Positions 10,841 through 21,756 of a DNA stretch of 64,000 nt are shown one piece after another; positions within the stretch are counted from its first letter, which is position 1; each line of letters begins with the position of its first letter. The stretch comes from Stomoxys calcitrans (Eukaryota; Arthropoda; Insecta; Diptera; Muscidae). The position numbers and the translations under genes were made by a program. Under the pieces are notes generated by a model. The model was not told where the DNA came from. It ran no database searches and was given only the letters and a program-made list of their open reading frames with translations. The DNA lies in contig NC_081552.1 in assembly GCF_963082655.1 (NCBI RefSeq), forward strand, positions 184,248,571 to 184,312,570. Reading direction: 5' to 3'.

Positions 10841-11161
10841 TACCAAATACCTATTTAATTTTTGAACCAAAATTAGGTAAGGTTGAAAAGAGGGTGCCGT
10901 TCCGCTCCATGCCAATATGGACATACACCTAGGCCAGTAATCGACTTGTTGTGCGCTCTAATTGACAAAAAGTAACCTCGGAAAAGAAAATCGTAGTCAA
11001 GAATTCCAGGCTACTTATTAAATTCCTGTTTTCCATACCCCGCCCTTAAGATGGGACATGTCTGGTATTGTGTCCCCACCTAAGTGCGGTGTGTCCATTT
11101 GCCGCGAAAGCCGGGTAATAACATAAGAAGATCTCCAACGACTCATAGTATTTCCCCAATT

Positions 11162-11260
11162 CCATGGCAGCTGGTTGTACTTGCCGGACTGACCCGATGG
11201 AGTGCTTCATTGGCAAGGGCTACCCCCTCAGCGTACAACACACTGCTAAAACAACAACAT
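11162..11260 (+). mobile_element. LINE-end mini-retroposon (copy a)
   Basis: Begins CCATGGCAGCTGGTTGTAC, continues through GACTGACCCGATGGAGTG, and ends ACACTGCTAAAACAACAAC. The first about 80 bp match the 5' end of the LINE at 36,816 and the end matches that LINE's 3' tail. The LINE coding region is absent. Confidence 0.7.
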
Positions 11261-11339
11261 CATCTTCCCCACATGCTTTCACTTGCCGCATGCCATCCGG
11301 ATCATGCCATCCTCAGATAAGGCGTTAATCTCCTTCTTA

Positions 11340-12521
11340 CACTACAACACTGTTCGTGACTTTACCGTCCTGGTTGTTATTGCACTGATGGCCAGTTTAC
11401 AGTTCGTAAAAATGTTCACACTCGAAGTCCTCGCATTAGCACCACACCACCTCACGCATTCCATGATCGCCCGGATCTCCGCATGCAGGACCGTATTATG
11501 GTCAGTCAGTATAAAACAGATCTCAGTCTTTGGGTTCTCAATGTAGACTCCCAGGCCCACTCTGTCCTCTAGCTTTGATCCATCTGTGTAACATGATCTT
11601 TCAGTGTCTCGCCTCAGATATCTTATAGGAAACCTCGATTATACCGCGATGGTATGACCTGCTCCTATCCTCAATCCATTCTCCCATCGCTTTAAGTCCC
11701 AAAGCCGCAGTGACTGCCTCCCACTTAATCTGTATGTCTTTGGGTCTGGTATCTTAAATAGTCTCCAGTGCCCTAGTGGGCGTGGTCCTCATCGCTCCGC
11801 CTATGCCAAGATGTAGACCCCCAGGCCCACTCTGTCCTCTAGCTTTGATCCATCTGTGTAACATGATCTTTCAGTGCCTCGCACTCGACCTCATGTGTCA
11901 TCTCAGATATCTTATCGGAAACCTCGATTATACCGCGATGGTATGACCTGCACCTATCCTCAATCCATTCTCCCATCGCTTTAAGTCCCAAAGCCGCAGT
12001 GGCTGCCTCCCACTTAATCTGTATGTCTTTGGGTCTGGTATCTAAAATAGTCTCCAGTGCCCTAGTGGGCGTGGTCCTCATCGATCCGCCTATGCCAATA
12101 CAACATGTTCTCTGAACCAGTTGAATTATCCTAACGTTGCACTTTTTCTCCATCGTAGTCCACCACTATTGAGGCGTAAGTAACTATCCTCGGATTTAGG
12201 TCCCATTTCGAGCCTACGGCCCGTCTACATAGTACTCAACATCTGTGAGCCTTCTCGGTACCTGAATGTGACACTTCCAATTTAGTTTTCTGTCCAAGAT
12301 CCCACCGAAGTATTTGACCTTTTCGATATCGAAATAGTTCTATTGAGAAAATGTGGTCGTCAAATTGGCCCACCATTGTCTTCCATGTGAATAGACAGTT
12401 TTCAATCTTCTCGGGTCGTAAACCATCTCCAAGGCCTTTTCGGCCCTTCTGCATAGCGGTTTTGGATCCTCACCCCTTAGAAGTGTTATAATATCGTCTG
12501 CGTAGCAGCCGACCGCTATCG
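11340..12521 (-). pseudogene. R1/LOA-type LINE fragment (RT to RNase H)
   Basis: On the minus strand, in order: VGCYADDIITLLRG (RT YADD motif, near 12,505), then LVQRTCCIGIGGSMRTTPTR (RT thumb-to-RNase H linker, near 12,110), then GLGVYIENPKTEICF and DHNTVLHAEIRAIMECVRW (RNase H core, with Glu of the catalytic set, near 11,480-11,560). Frames are interrupted. 11,545-11,811 and about 11,815-12,099 are a direct tandem duplication. The 5' end is cut by a muscid-repeat end at 12,522. Confidence 0.8.
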
Positions 12522-12679
12522 TGATTTCGAAAGACGGGCGGACAAGGCTAGATCGAATCAAAATGTGGAGACGATCCAGAATATATATACCTTATGGGGC
12601 CCCAGTTCAATATTTCGAGGTGTTACACACGGAATGACTAGATTAGTATACCCCCATCCTATGGTGATGGGTATAAAAA
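12522..12679 (+). mobile_element. Muscid palindrome-ended repeat, 3' end only
   Basis: Carries the usual 3' series: ATATATATACCTTATGGGG, GAGGTGTTACACACGGAATG, and the terminal hairpin TATACCCCCATCCTATGG ... GGGTATAAAAA. Truncated on the left against the LINE fragment. Confidence 0.7.
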
Positions 12680-12689
12680 CCTAAAGTCA

Positions 12690-14870
12690 ATGTGTTAATT
12701 GGTCCCTATCAATGCGGCTTTAGAGCTGGTAAATCCATATTTGACCAGATATTCGCACTACGCCCAATCCTGCAAAACATCCGAGAAGGGCAGGTCAATT
12801 CTTACCATCTCTGTTAACTACAAATCCGCTTTATATAGCCCTATACGTTCAAACATATTTCAAGCCGTGGGAGGAGAAAATGTCCCATTTACAGAAAGCG
12901 CAAAATACCTGGGTGTTTTGCTGAACAGGAAATCGAACTTCAAATCCAACATTTTGGAAAGGGCTAGAAAGGCAACTCTTGCCCTATACGCCTGCAAGAA
13001 AGCCATTGGCAAAGGTTAGGGGGGTTTAGACATCGTGTCATGCATTGGGTATATACTACAGTTGTCAGACCTATAATGCTATATGGTGTTGTGGTCTGGT
13101 GGACGGCGCTTCAAAAGTCCACCTACTGCTCAATAGTTAACCGGATCCAAAGTATGACTTGTTAGTACATCACAGCCGCACTGAAGACGACACCATCGGA
13201 TGCACTTAATTTAATGCTACATCAAATGCCTCTGGACGTTGTGGCTAGACAAATTGCTGCGACCACTGCCATGAAGTTAACTGAGCTTTCTCATTGGTCG
13301 TGTAGCGGCTACGGACTCTGTGTTATGCTTGATACAATATCCGATGTGATCCAGGCAGTGGGGATTACACCCTACCTGAGCCGCTTTTTGATAAAAATTA
13401 CTGTGTTACTATGCCTAATAGAACCGATTGGAACTACAATATCCTGGTAACAGAAGTTACATAGACTTCTATACGGATGGTTCCAAACTAAACTTTGGGC
13501 TTTAGGGTGTACTCTAAAGATCTAGAACTGGTCATATCGAAAAGGTTACCCGACGATTGCAGTGTGTATCAAGCGGAGATCCTTGCAATTAAGGAAGTGG
13601 TGGAATGGCTAAGATATAATGTCAATACGACGATTGGCATAAATATCTTCTCAGACAGCCAGGCAGCCATTAAATCCCTGGAGAACGTATTTCTGAACAC
13701 AAAAACCGCCCTCGACTGTCGCACATCTCTCAACAAGATGGCCGAACAGTTAAAAATTCAACTGTTCTGGGTGCCGGGCCACAGAGATATCCCAGGGAAT
13801 TGTAAAGCGGACGAACTTGCGAGACTAGGAACTACACTACACACTCCAGGAATACTGGAATCTGGGCAAAACTGTATTTTACGGGGTAGTTCGCAAAAAA
13901 ATCAAATTTTTTGCATACCCCTTAATTTTGACCCCAGGACCCGAATATGAAGTCTGTTTTTGGAGCTCGTTCCTATGGACCCCCCTAGGGGCCAAACCCC
14001 CCTTGGGGGGGAAGTAGTCCAACCTAGGCAATATTTGACCCATAGGCGGGTCTACGTAGCGGAGCCTCCAAAACAGATGAAAATTTTAGATTTTTTTTAC
14101 GAACTACCTCGTAAAATACAGTTAAGCCGGAATCTGCGGGTATGGCTCTAGCGACATGTAAGCTAAGTTTTCAGGACTGCCCTCGACTGTTGCAGATCTC
14201 TCAATGAGATGGCTGAAATGTTAAAAAAATTCACCTGATCTGGGTGCCGGGCCACAGAGATAACCCAGGCAATTGTAAAACGGACGAGCTTGCAAGACTA
14301 GAAACTACCTTACACATTCCAGGGATACTGGAATCTGTGGGTATGCCTCTAGCGACATGTAAGCTAAGTTTTCAGGATCAGGCCCGAAGGACAACAAATG
14401 ATAGATGGTCACAAAGAGGGGGCTGTGAACATTCTAAAACTATGTGGCCTAATCTAGACTCGAAGAGGTCTACCTTTGGCTTTGCTGAACAAACGTCTTA
14501 GTCATTGCGTCCGTCATGACAGGTCACTGTCTAATCGGAAAACATGCTGACAGACTAAAGGTTGCTAGCAACGATTTTTGCAGAAGCTGTGAGGACATCG
14601 AGGAAAAAGAAACTATAGAACACCTTCTGTGTGTGTGTCCCGCACTAGCAGTCAGAAGAAGTTACACTTTAGGTTCTCATTTCTTTGAGAACCTTTCTGA
14701 GTTAGCGGATGTGAACATTCGCAAGTTATTGGGGTTTTAAAGCGATCTGGATGGTTCAACGGTAGGAACTAGAAGGCATCTTGCTTCTTCTGTTCCTGTG
14801 ATATCACAATGGACGAAAACGTCTAAGTGAGTCTGATGGCAAACTGCCACTTAAACCTAACCTAACCTAC
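12690..14870 (+). pseudogene. LOA-type LINE fragment with RNase H and 3' end
   Basis: In order: YQCGFRAGKSIFDQIFALRP (RT), FTESAKYLGVLLNRKSNF (RT thumb), YTDGSKLNFG near 13,465 and YQAEILAIKEVVEWL, IFSDSQAAIKSL, WVPGHRDIPGNCKADELARL (RNase H with its catalytic Asp/Glu residues and the HRDxPGN region), then CRSCEDIEEKETIEHLLCVC (C-terminal zinc-finger-like CCHC). The untranslated end contains TATCACAATGGAC and GTCTAAGTGAGTCTGA and finishes with CCTAACCTAACCTAC. Stops and frameshifts are frequent. A 264-bp MITE is inserted at 13,865, and part of the RNase H region is duplicated at about 14,178-14,340. Confidence 0.82.
13865..14128. mobile_element. 264-bp MITE with 8-bp target duplication
   Basis: The termini are inverted repeats of about 40 bp with few mismatches: left GGCAAAACTGTATTTTACGG, right (reverse complement) GGCTTAACTGTATTTTACGA. 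GGAATCTG flanks both sides (13,857-13,864 and 14,129-14,136), giving an 8-bp target duplication, usual for hAT, P or Merlin-type transposons. No coding capacity. Inserted in the RNase H region of the surrounding LINE. Confidence 0.85.
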
Positions 14871-15115
14871 TTATCCATTTAACCAGAAATAAACCTCCTC
14901 ACTGAAAACATAGAAATTTCCATCGAGCTGTTGTCACAAAACACAAATTTCGATAATAAATTTCAACAATTTGCAATCGTTTCTCTTATACGAGTTTCTC
15001 CAAGATCCAATGGCAGAGTATACCGAACACTTTTCACTTTAACAGATGACATCTCTACACAATTATCAATCAGTGCTGCCACACCAAAAATATAATTCGT
15101 AACAAATCATCCTTT
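14871..15115 (-). mobile_element. Degenerate relic of the DEAHFW transposon family
   Basis: Read on the minus strand it begins AAAGGATGATTTGTTACG, a diverged form of the AAGGGTGATT end of the foldback family. Its other side contains a Trp-Phe-Leu-Asn-like stretch (TTTAACCAGAAATAAACC on the plus strand). No intact motif. Confidence 0.4.
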
Positions 15116-15794
15116 ATACACATACAGACGCTCCTTATTATGAAGGTCCAAAGTAGTTGCTTTATTCCACAAATGGGCATATCCCTTAGTAGACCAACAA
15201 CCATTTAGTGCCGCGAAACCACAGACCAGCGTTCTTTTTGTTATAATTAAATTGGTGAATGTTGTGTTAAAAATATACAAACACTTTGACTATGGCACTA
15301 TAACGATGGCAAATTATTGTATATAAAACTAGCGTTGTTATGCCTCATTCAATTGAATGATTTCGCGTCTCGTAGTAGCTACAAATGACCCTATTGGGCC
15401 AACACCTATTTGTCGTTAAGTTTCTCTCTCTCTCTCTCTCCCTCTCTCGCACTTTGTGGTTTCTTTAAAAACAATCTTAAATAAATAAGTAGAATTTTAT
15501 ACATTTATTCTGAAGAAAAAATTTATCTTTTATAAAACGCAAAGTACCTAAACATAGTTTTAAATAATTATTTTTAATTGATTTTTTTAACATCGCCTAG
15601 TATGAGCTGGAATTATTTTCACGTTCAAGGCAAGAAAAAATTATTCTCCACCTTTAAATAGAAGTTGTTTCACTTAAGCAGCGATAGACATTGCGTGCAT
15701 TTAAGTTTTAATAAAAAAAAGCAACAACTTCAGAAGCCTTTAATATTGACGCTAAGTTTTCCAGGGTCAAGTCTGATTAACAATGCATGATTTC
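15116..15794. other. Non-coding DNA with (CT)n microsatellite
   Basis: A CTCTCT run at about 15,423-15,447. The rest is AT-rich with no supported gene. Confidence 0.5.
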
Positions 15795-15892
15795 ATCATA
15801 AACAAGATATAGCTCCCATATTTTAGCAGAATCCATGGTGGTGGGTTCCCAAGATTCGGCCCGGCCGAACTTAGCACGCTTTTACTTGTTTT
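15795..15892 (-). mobile_element. Muscid palindrome-ended repeat, left end only
   Basis: Minus-strand left end: TTCGGCCCGGCCGAACTTAG at about 15,856, preceded by CCATGGTGGTGGGTTCCC. The internal part is lost after less than 100 bp. Confidence 0.65.
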
Positions 15893-15894
15893 CT

Positions 15895-16105
15895 GGTGTT
15901 AACACCTGAATTCGAACTCAGGCGTTCAGCGTCATAGGAGGACATGCTAACTTCTGCGCTACGGTGGCCTCCGGTGGTTATCCGCTCCTAATGCTGGCGA
16001 CATTTGTGAGGTACTATTCCATGTAAATACTTCTCCCCAAAGAGGTGTCGCACCGCGACACACCGTTCGAACTCGGCTATAAAAAGGAGACCCCTTATTA
16101 TTTGA
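15895..16105. mobile_element. Rearranged tRNA-like SINE
   Basis: On the minus strand 15,970 to 15,897 resembles a tRNA: A box TAGCGCAGAAG and B box region CTGAGTTCGAATTCAG, but with no acceptor-stem pairing. Directly beside it, on the plus strand (15,975-16,105), is a sequence I take to be the SINE body (GGTGGTTATCCGCTCCTAAT to CGGCTATAAAAAGGAG). Head and body therefore face opposite ways, which suggests an inversion at the junction. Confidence 0.55.
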
Positions 16106-16130
16106 GATTTTTTAGAGCGCACAAGCCGAT

Positions 16131-16545
16131 TACAAGCTAGGTACGGGATAGCTGTGTACACCACACAAGCTGGAACTTTGAGGTCCGATCTGTGTGGTGT
16201 TCTTTGTTGTCACGAGAAGCTTAGCTGGAAGCTACCGGACGCGTCCACAGGTTGCGGATAGTGGAATGCTCCATACGCAGTAGCTGCAACGGCAGTCGCG
16301 GACAATCAGCGGTATCAAGTTGAGAGTCTCAGTGAGAGGCCGGGTGGCACCGGCTCCTGCATAAATACTGAGTGCCTATGATGCTCGATACGACAAGGCG
16401 AGATATTGGCGCCTTTAAATAACCAATGTTCATCATGTTCCCGCGACAATCAGTCGTATAGACCGGAACGAGTTTGCTAGCATATAAGAGCGTGACGAGG
16501 ATAGCCACCTCCACAAATGTGGTTACAACAACATAGTCTAATATC
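16131..16545 (+). mobile_element. CAA-tailed repeat family 2 (copy 1)
   Basis: Starts ACGGGATAGCTGTG with CACCACACAAGCTGGAAC, continues through AGAAGCTTAGCTGGAAGC and CGCCTTTAAATAACCAATG, and ends CACAAATGTGGTTACAACAAC. No ORF. At least six other copies occur in the window (19,960, 24,450, 33,230, 34,020, 42,520, 55,405). The CAA-type tail suggests LINE-dependent retroposition. Confidence 0.65.
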
Positions 16546-17799
16546 CGGTATCTAATAACCCCGAGTGAAGAGGACTATCACCAATTATTTATAGACACCA
16601 CACAGATTGGAACTTAAAGTTTCGACTTTTGTTGTGTTAGTCATTATAATAAGAAGCTCAGTTGAGAGCTACCGGGCTCGTCCAAAGCAACCATCGCCTG
16701 CTCCTTCTGACGTTAAGGTAAGCATGATGTGCCCCACTGAAGTTCTAACGTTATCAAGATATGAATTGGAGTTTCCAGGGAAATGTATGTATATCCACGA
16801 GTTGTTCAAGTATGCCCTCACTAGACATTCGGGCTTATTCACAAAACTTAATGTAGATTTGAAGTAGGTTTATTTGACAGATTTTCTTCATTATGTTTTG
16901 TGAATAAGGCCGATTGTCTATATTCAGGCGTATTTATCAGGTGGTGGCATCAACCCAGCTGAGAGAATTTGATATGTCAACTCATTTTTCAATTCGCCGT
17001 ACAAAAATATAAACTTCAAAATAAATATTTTAAAAATTGTGTTTGATACTAGTATGGGTTTTATACTTAGGGTATATAATGGCACGCGTCTAGCAACCTC
17101 ATTCAATATCAGACCCACTCAGGGAACTTAGGCCTATTGTGTCGCCCCCGAAAGATACAAAAAGCGTAAAAGAGCACTGATAAAATGTATGTCAGTACAA
17201 TGCCAGATATTAAAATGAAGAAGATTAGCGACCCAACAAGGATGACAAAATAAAGCAGAAGTAGTCCAAAATGGGAAATGCACTATTTAGCACAATTAAG
17301 ACAGGAAAATAAGTTTTCGTGTAGCCATAATCCTGCATCTACTCTCGCAATTTCAGGGCAGTCTCACAATAGGTGCACAACCGTCTATGACTCCTACTCA
17401 TCTCCACAAAGTAATCTTAAGTGCATCATGTGACTAGCGCAAGGTCAAAGTCCTGACATTGCAATGACTTTTCATGACATTCAGTAGGGAGAGCGGCAGC
17501 TCCATCACATCTAGGAGAGGTCCTCTGAACAAACCAAGTTATCTAGCAACATACTATATGCATTCTGAAAGGCCACACACTATGATGACAACGTTATCAT
17601 CGTAGCCAACAGACTTTAACTGCCCTTTTCAAATGACCTAAAAATCCGACAGAGCCAAAAAGGGGTACACAACCCCTCCTTATGGTGATTGAGCTCTAAT
17701 CACAATCTTCCTATTTGAGCCATTTGTTAGCATTCACATGGTAGATATTTACGGCTGCAATAACCCTTTGAAAACTAATTTTTCAAACCTGCCATATTG
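16546..17799. other. Repeat debris without genes
   Basis: 16,590-16,710 resembles the 5' part of CAA-tailed family 2. 16,860-17,160 and 17,160-17,760 hold old, unassigned sequence with no intact ORF. Confidence 0.4.
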
Positions 17800-17804
17800 G
17801 AGGT

Positions 17805-17983
17805 TATTGAGACAGAATATGTACGCAATGGAATTTAAATGTGTGTGCTTTATTTAAATTCAGTACACAGAGTGATATGGAAAATGAAAATTATTTTTTC
17901 AATACACAACAATTAATACTAAGGTAACTTAATCAAATTAATTATGTTGAACTAAAGTAGAATAACATAAAGTATTTTCAACA
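17805..17983 (-). repeat. 3' LTR of copia-like element
   Basis: On the minus strand it starts TGTTGAAAATACTTTATG and ends TCTGTCTCAATA. It is 179 bp, nearly identical to the LTR at 19,763-19,941. Confidence 0.9.
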
Positions 17984-18017
17984 TGCCTCCTCAACATTAT
18001 TAATTTAACAATTAAGT

Positions 18018-18660
18018 TTAATGTTTTGGTTTCGGTACTGGTTTTGTTAGAACATCCGCCAACATATCTTGTGTAGGCAAGTACCGCAGCTCAACAACTC
18101 CATTTTGTATTGTGTCCTTAATATAATGATACTTGTAGTGGATATGTTTTGTTCGAGAATGATGAGAACCGAACTCTGCCATTTTTTGCGCACTTTGAGA
18201 ATCAGTATGTATTTTTATTGGTTTGCCATTGAATAATCCAAGTTCTTCAAGTATGTAACTTAAATATGAGGCTTCTTTAGCTGATTCAGTCAAAGCTATA
18301 TATTCCGCTTCAGCACTAGAATGTGCAACCACCTTTTGTTTTTTGGATTTCCAGGTGACCGCTCCACCTGCTAGGAGAAAACAGAACCCAGTTTGAGATT
18401 TCCTATCATTGATATCTTGAGCCCAATTGGCGTCACAGAATCCCATGAGAGGTGCCGAATTCTTTTTATATATTATTGCTGCATTCCTTGTTGTTCTCAA
18501 GTACCTTATTACTTGCAAAGCAGCATTATAATGTTGTTTCCGGGGGTCTTTTGAAAATTGCGATAACATGTTAACTGCACATGCAATATCTGGTCTACTA
18601 TGCAATGCTACGTACAATAAATAACCAATTAATTCTTTATAGACTTTTTCATCCACTTTT
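18018..18660 (-). pseudogene. Copia-like pol end (RT tail and RNase H)
   Basis: About 212 codons: YKELIGYLLYVALHSRPDIA (end of RT), then RNase H with GFCDANWAQDINDRKSQTGF, SSAEAEYIALTESAKEASYL and HTDSQSAQKMA. It ends with HIHYKYHYIKDTIQNG and LADVLTKPVP. The catalytic acidic residues of the copia RNase H (CDANW, AEAEY, TDSQS) are all present. It is joined to gag in a different frame by deletion, so it is not expected to be translated as a polyprotein. Confidence 0.88.
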
Positions 18661-19419
18661 TCCCTCCGCGAGAGTTTTTCTCAAATGACAATTTTGCTCT
18701 ACATTCGCTGGCTTTATGTCCTTTCTTTTTACAACGAAAACATTTGAAAGTCTTTTTGAACATACCTTCAGCTTGAGTTTTGTTGTAATTTGAACCATAT
18801 TGATGTTGCTTTCTTGCGTAATGTTTAGCTTTCATTGCAGAATCTTGATCTAACGCATTTTTATCACCAATTTCCAACAAACGCGCCTTCAACACCTCAA
18901 CTTTCGGAAATTCGTTTGCAGTATCCACGGCAGCCTAATAGCTGAAAATTTCTCTGGCAATGCATCTACAATTATAACCGCAAGAAGGTCTTCATCCAAT
19001 TCAACACCCATTTCACGAATCGAAGCAGCACAAACGTCGAATTCAATTAAAAATTCCGACACGCTCTGGTTTTCAGACATTTTGAAGTTTAGCTGCTTCC
19101 TGTAGCACTCTATCTTTTTTCTGATAGTCTTTCGATCAAAAGTATCTTCCAGATGTTTCCACATTTCACTTGATGACTTGATATGTCTCACCATACTCAC
19201 TATGTTTGCTTCCAAGGATATCAAAATTTCGGCTCTTGCATCCATATCCTTTTCCTTGAATTTTTTCAGGGTCTCCATCTTGGTTTCAAATTGAGTTCTC
19301 TGCTCACTCGTTGCATTTTGAGGTAAATTTGGAACTTCCGGACATTTTTCTTCACCCATCACAATATTCAGCAATCTATTTTTATGCAAAATAGCCTCCA
19401 TTTGCGTTTTCCATGTCAA
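18629..19419 (-). pseudogene. Copia-like gag with zinc knuckle, frameshifted
   Basis: The minus-strand frame starts MTWKTQMEAILHKNRLLNIV, with MWKHLEDTFDRKTIRKKIE and FLIEFDVCAASIREMG, the Ty1/copia gag (UBN2-like) region. A single-base shift near 18,920-18,950 moves the frame (the AIR to DTANEFPKVEVL transition). The second part contains the zinc knuckle CFRCKKKGHKASEC. It then runs, out of frame, into the RNase H region across an internal deletion that removed protease, integrase and most of RT. Confidence 0.85.
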
Positions 19420-19762
19420 AAATATTGTTGCCGTTCAACAACGGAATGCGTCCATTAAACGTAGACATTTTTCAACAGATCAGTATACACAGCTTACCAA
19501 TTCCAAAAAATTTTTCTGACCTACAGAAAATTTCAGCCTTTGAATCGCTTTTCCAGGTATACACAGCTTCCCAATTTAACAATTTTTCTGTCCAACAGAA
19601 AATTTCACCTTTTGAATTTCTGTTCCCGGTAGACAAAGCTCACCAATTCAATATTTTTCTGACCAACAGAAACAACGGCCTTGGAATTGCTAGTCCAGAT
19701 TATGTAGTTTGAATTATTCTTATTTGCTCAAAATTCGCGTTATGAGTTCTGGGCCCATAACC

Positions 19763-19941
19763 TATTGAGACAGAATATGTACGCAATGGAATTAAAATGT
19801 GTGTGCTTTATTTAAATTCAGTACACAGAGTGATATGGAAAATGAAAATTATTTTTTCAATACACAACAATTAATACTAAGGTAACTTAATCAAATTAAT
19901 TATGTTGAACTAAAGTAGAATAACATAAAGTATTTTCAACA
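19763..19941 (-). repeat. 5' LTR of copia-like element
   Basis: Same 179-bp sequence, in the upstream position for a minus-strand element. The primer-binding site lies immediately inside it at 19,749-19,762. Confidence 0.9.
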
Positions 19942-19959
19942 GAGGTTTTGTGGGTTGTT

Positions 19960-20310
19960 GTTGTCGTAGCCACATTTTCATGAGGAGGTGGCTCCTGTAA
20001 GTGAGCTAGCTCGTTCCGGTCCAAAGTACCGATCACCGCGGGAACAGGGTGGCCATTGTTAATTTAAAGGCGCCAATAACCCTCCTTGTCATATCGAACA
20101 ACATAGGCACTCAGTATTTATGCAAGAGTTGGTGCCGCCCGCCCTCTCACTGAGACTCTCCGTTCGATACCAATGATTGTCCGCGACTGCCGTTGCAGCT
20201 ACTCCGTATGAAGCATTCCACTATCCCACTATCCGCAACCTGCGGATAGAAGCTCGCCACTAAGCTTCTCGTGGCAGCAATGAACACCAGCCAGTTGTGT
20301 GTGGTTAAAG
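19960..20310 (-). mobile_element. CAA-tailed repeat family 2 (copy 2, reverse)
   Basis: The reverse-strand tail is at about 19,958-19,975 (GTTGTTGTTG on plus), followed by CCACATTTTCATG and ACCGCGGGAACAGGGTGGCC, and the 5' part CCACTAAGCTTCTCG. It lies only about 15 bp from the copia-like insertion. Confidence 0.65.
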
Positions 20311-21750
20311 CCCCTGGAGCTAATTGGACGTTTTTGAATATGTGTTTTCTTGCTTGACGCTCAATAATTAATAAACTTCTTTCTTTCTGCTCTGATTGGT
20401 CGAAGCAAATTTGCCGAAAATTTGAAATGTCAGGCCGAATCGAATTTTCTCCGCCCTGTTTACAAATTTTGACATATCAAGTTCCCAAAAAAGATGCTTT
20501 GTTGTAGCAATTCGCCGATGCGGCCACCTTATTAAATACGCCTTGGTCTATATGTTCTCTAATTTTATTTTATGCAATACGAAGCCATCAAACCTAAAAA
20601 ACAACCACACTATGCATAAGAAGTATTTCTCTAATATATGTAAGTTAAAAAATCCTACACTACGGTAACGGCTGTGAAGAATAAGGTATTCCGTAGGGTA
20701 TTCATCTCGACGGAGATGAGAAATTCCATCCAAGATTTCTTGTACGCCTTTTCCAGCTCGACATTGTTTCTTCCTTCGTAACTCATCCTTTAACCCCATT
20801 TACACTGCTCATCAAATCCAAATTGATGGCTCACGTCAGGTGATTTTTTTTATCTAGGGAAAACAGACAATTGAACCATTATAGATGCCCCAGTTATGTG
20901 ATGCAGAATTGTTCGTTTCGGTATAAAACTAGGACAAAGTACTTTTTGGCTGCAAATCATTAGCAAAGTAATATGTACATAAAATTCCCTTCTACATACC
21001 TATTTCAGAGACCATGAATAAATGAGTGAGGTACATGCAAATTTTGTTTAAAATTTTGTTTTTTTTTTTTTAATTTAATTAATAAATTTTATTTAGATTT
21101 CTTTACAGAACCTAAAAGGCTTAAGGGTTTACAACTATTTATGGTTTCTCTTTATGTTTATGGAAGTTTGAAGTTGTTTTCTTCTTTTTTCTTTTCTTTT
21201 TTTTTAAATTATTATTTAGAACTACGATTTTTTTATGAAAAATGTTCAAGAGTAGTGTGTGTGTGTTTTTTTTTTTCAATATAATTTTGTTTCTTCTGTA
21301 TATCATTTTAAAAAATAATTTACCCATATATATATGTATAATGAAAATAATTAGACAAATAATAATTAATCAATAATAAGTATATAATATAATAGAGAAA
21401 CAAATCTGTAGCAAAAGGCGACAATAGTGGATTGATTCTTTGTTTCTTTGTATTGTTGTTGTTGTTGTGTTGTAAGACTTCTTTTGTTTTTGTATATTTC
21501 TGCACAGTGTTGTGGTAACTTTAAAAAAGTTTAGTTTGTTTTCATTTCGTGATCAATAGATATAAGAAATTGTAGATGTAGACAGAGTGATAGCGATAGT
21601 TGGTCTTAGAGATCGGAAAGGGGTTTCTTTATTTTTGCCTTTGAAAAAAGGAAATAGTCTTGTGTCTGTTTGTGTGTGTGTTGATTGTATTTTTGTTGTA
21701 AATGTGCTGTTGATGTTTATTGTTTTTGTTTTTCTGATTGTTTATGGTTG
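20311..21750. other. Intergenic DNA and probable Rap1 3' UTR
   Basis: 20,311-20,820 contains unassigned repeat-like sequence with no supported gene. 21,060-21,750 is strongly AT-rich with poly-T/poly-A runs and TGTGTG patches, and lies directly after the minus-strand Rap1 stop. It is a plausible 3' UTR, but I did not fix a polyadenylation site. Confidence 0.4.
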
Positions 21751-21756
21751 ATAGTC

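Larger units (their letters stand above)
10108..10962. repeat. Inverted outer segments flanking the foldback element
   Basis: TTAGAGCGCACAACAA at about 10,108 recurs in reverse complement at about 10,945-10,962. Both flanks continue toward a TTTTCAACCTWACCT motif (about 10,160 and, reversed, about 10,876). The foldback element lies between these two opposed copies of an otherwise unassigned repeat, probably a LINE untranslated region. Confidence 0.5.
17805..19941 (-). mobile_element. Internally deleted copia-like LTR retrotransposon
   Basis: Two 179-bp LTRs in direct orientation bound a 1.78-kb interior on the minus strand. The 5-bp target duplication GAGGT is present at 17,800-17,804 and 19,942-19,946. 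Next to the 5' LTR is GGTTATGGGCCCAG (19,762 downward), the copia-type primer site complementary to an internal part of initiator tRNA-Met. A purine-rich GAGGAGGCA precedes the 3' LTR. Only gag and the end of pol remain. The LTRs differ at about one position, so the insertion is recent. Confidence 0.93.

Noticed and set aside
14850..14868. Telomere-like CCTAACCTAACC
   Set aside because: Only about three units at the end of a LINE; flies lack TTAGG telomeres, and this is a LINE tail.
15897..15970. tRNA gene on the minus strand
   Set aside because: T-arm and D-arm regions resemble a tRNA, but the two acceptor strands are not complementary, and the surroundings are repetitive.
20548..20799. 83-codon minus-strand ORF (MGLKDELRRKKQC...)
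   Set aside because: Polar start looks protein-like, but there is no recognised family, no splice context, and it lies in repeat debris.
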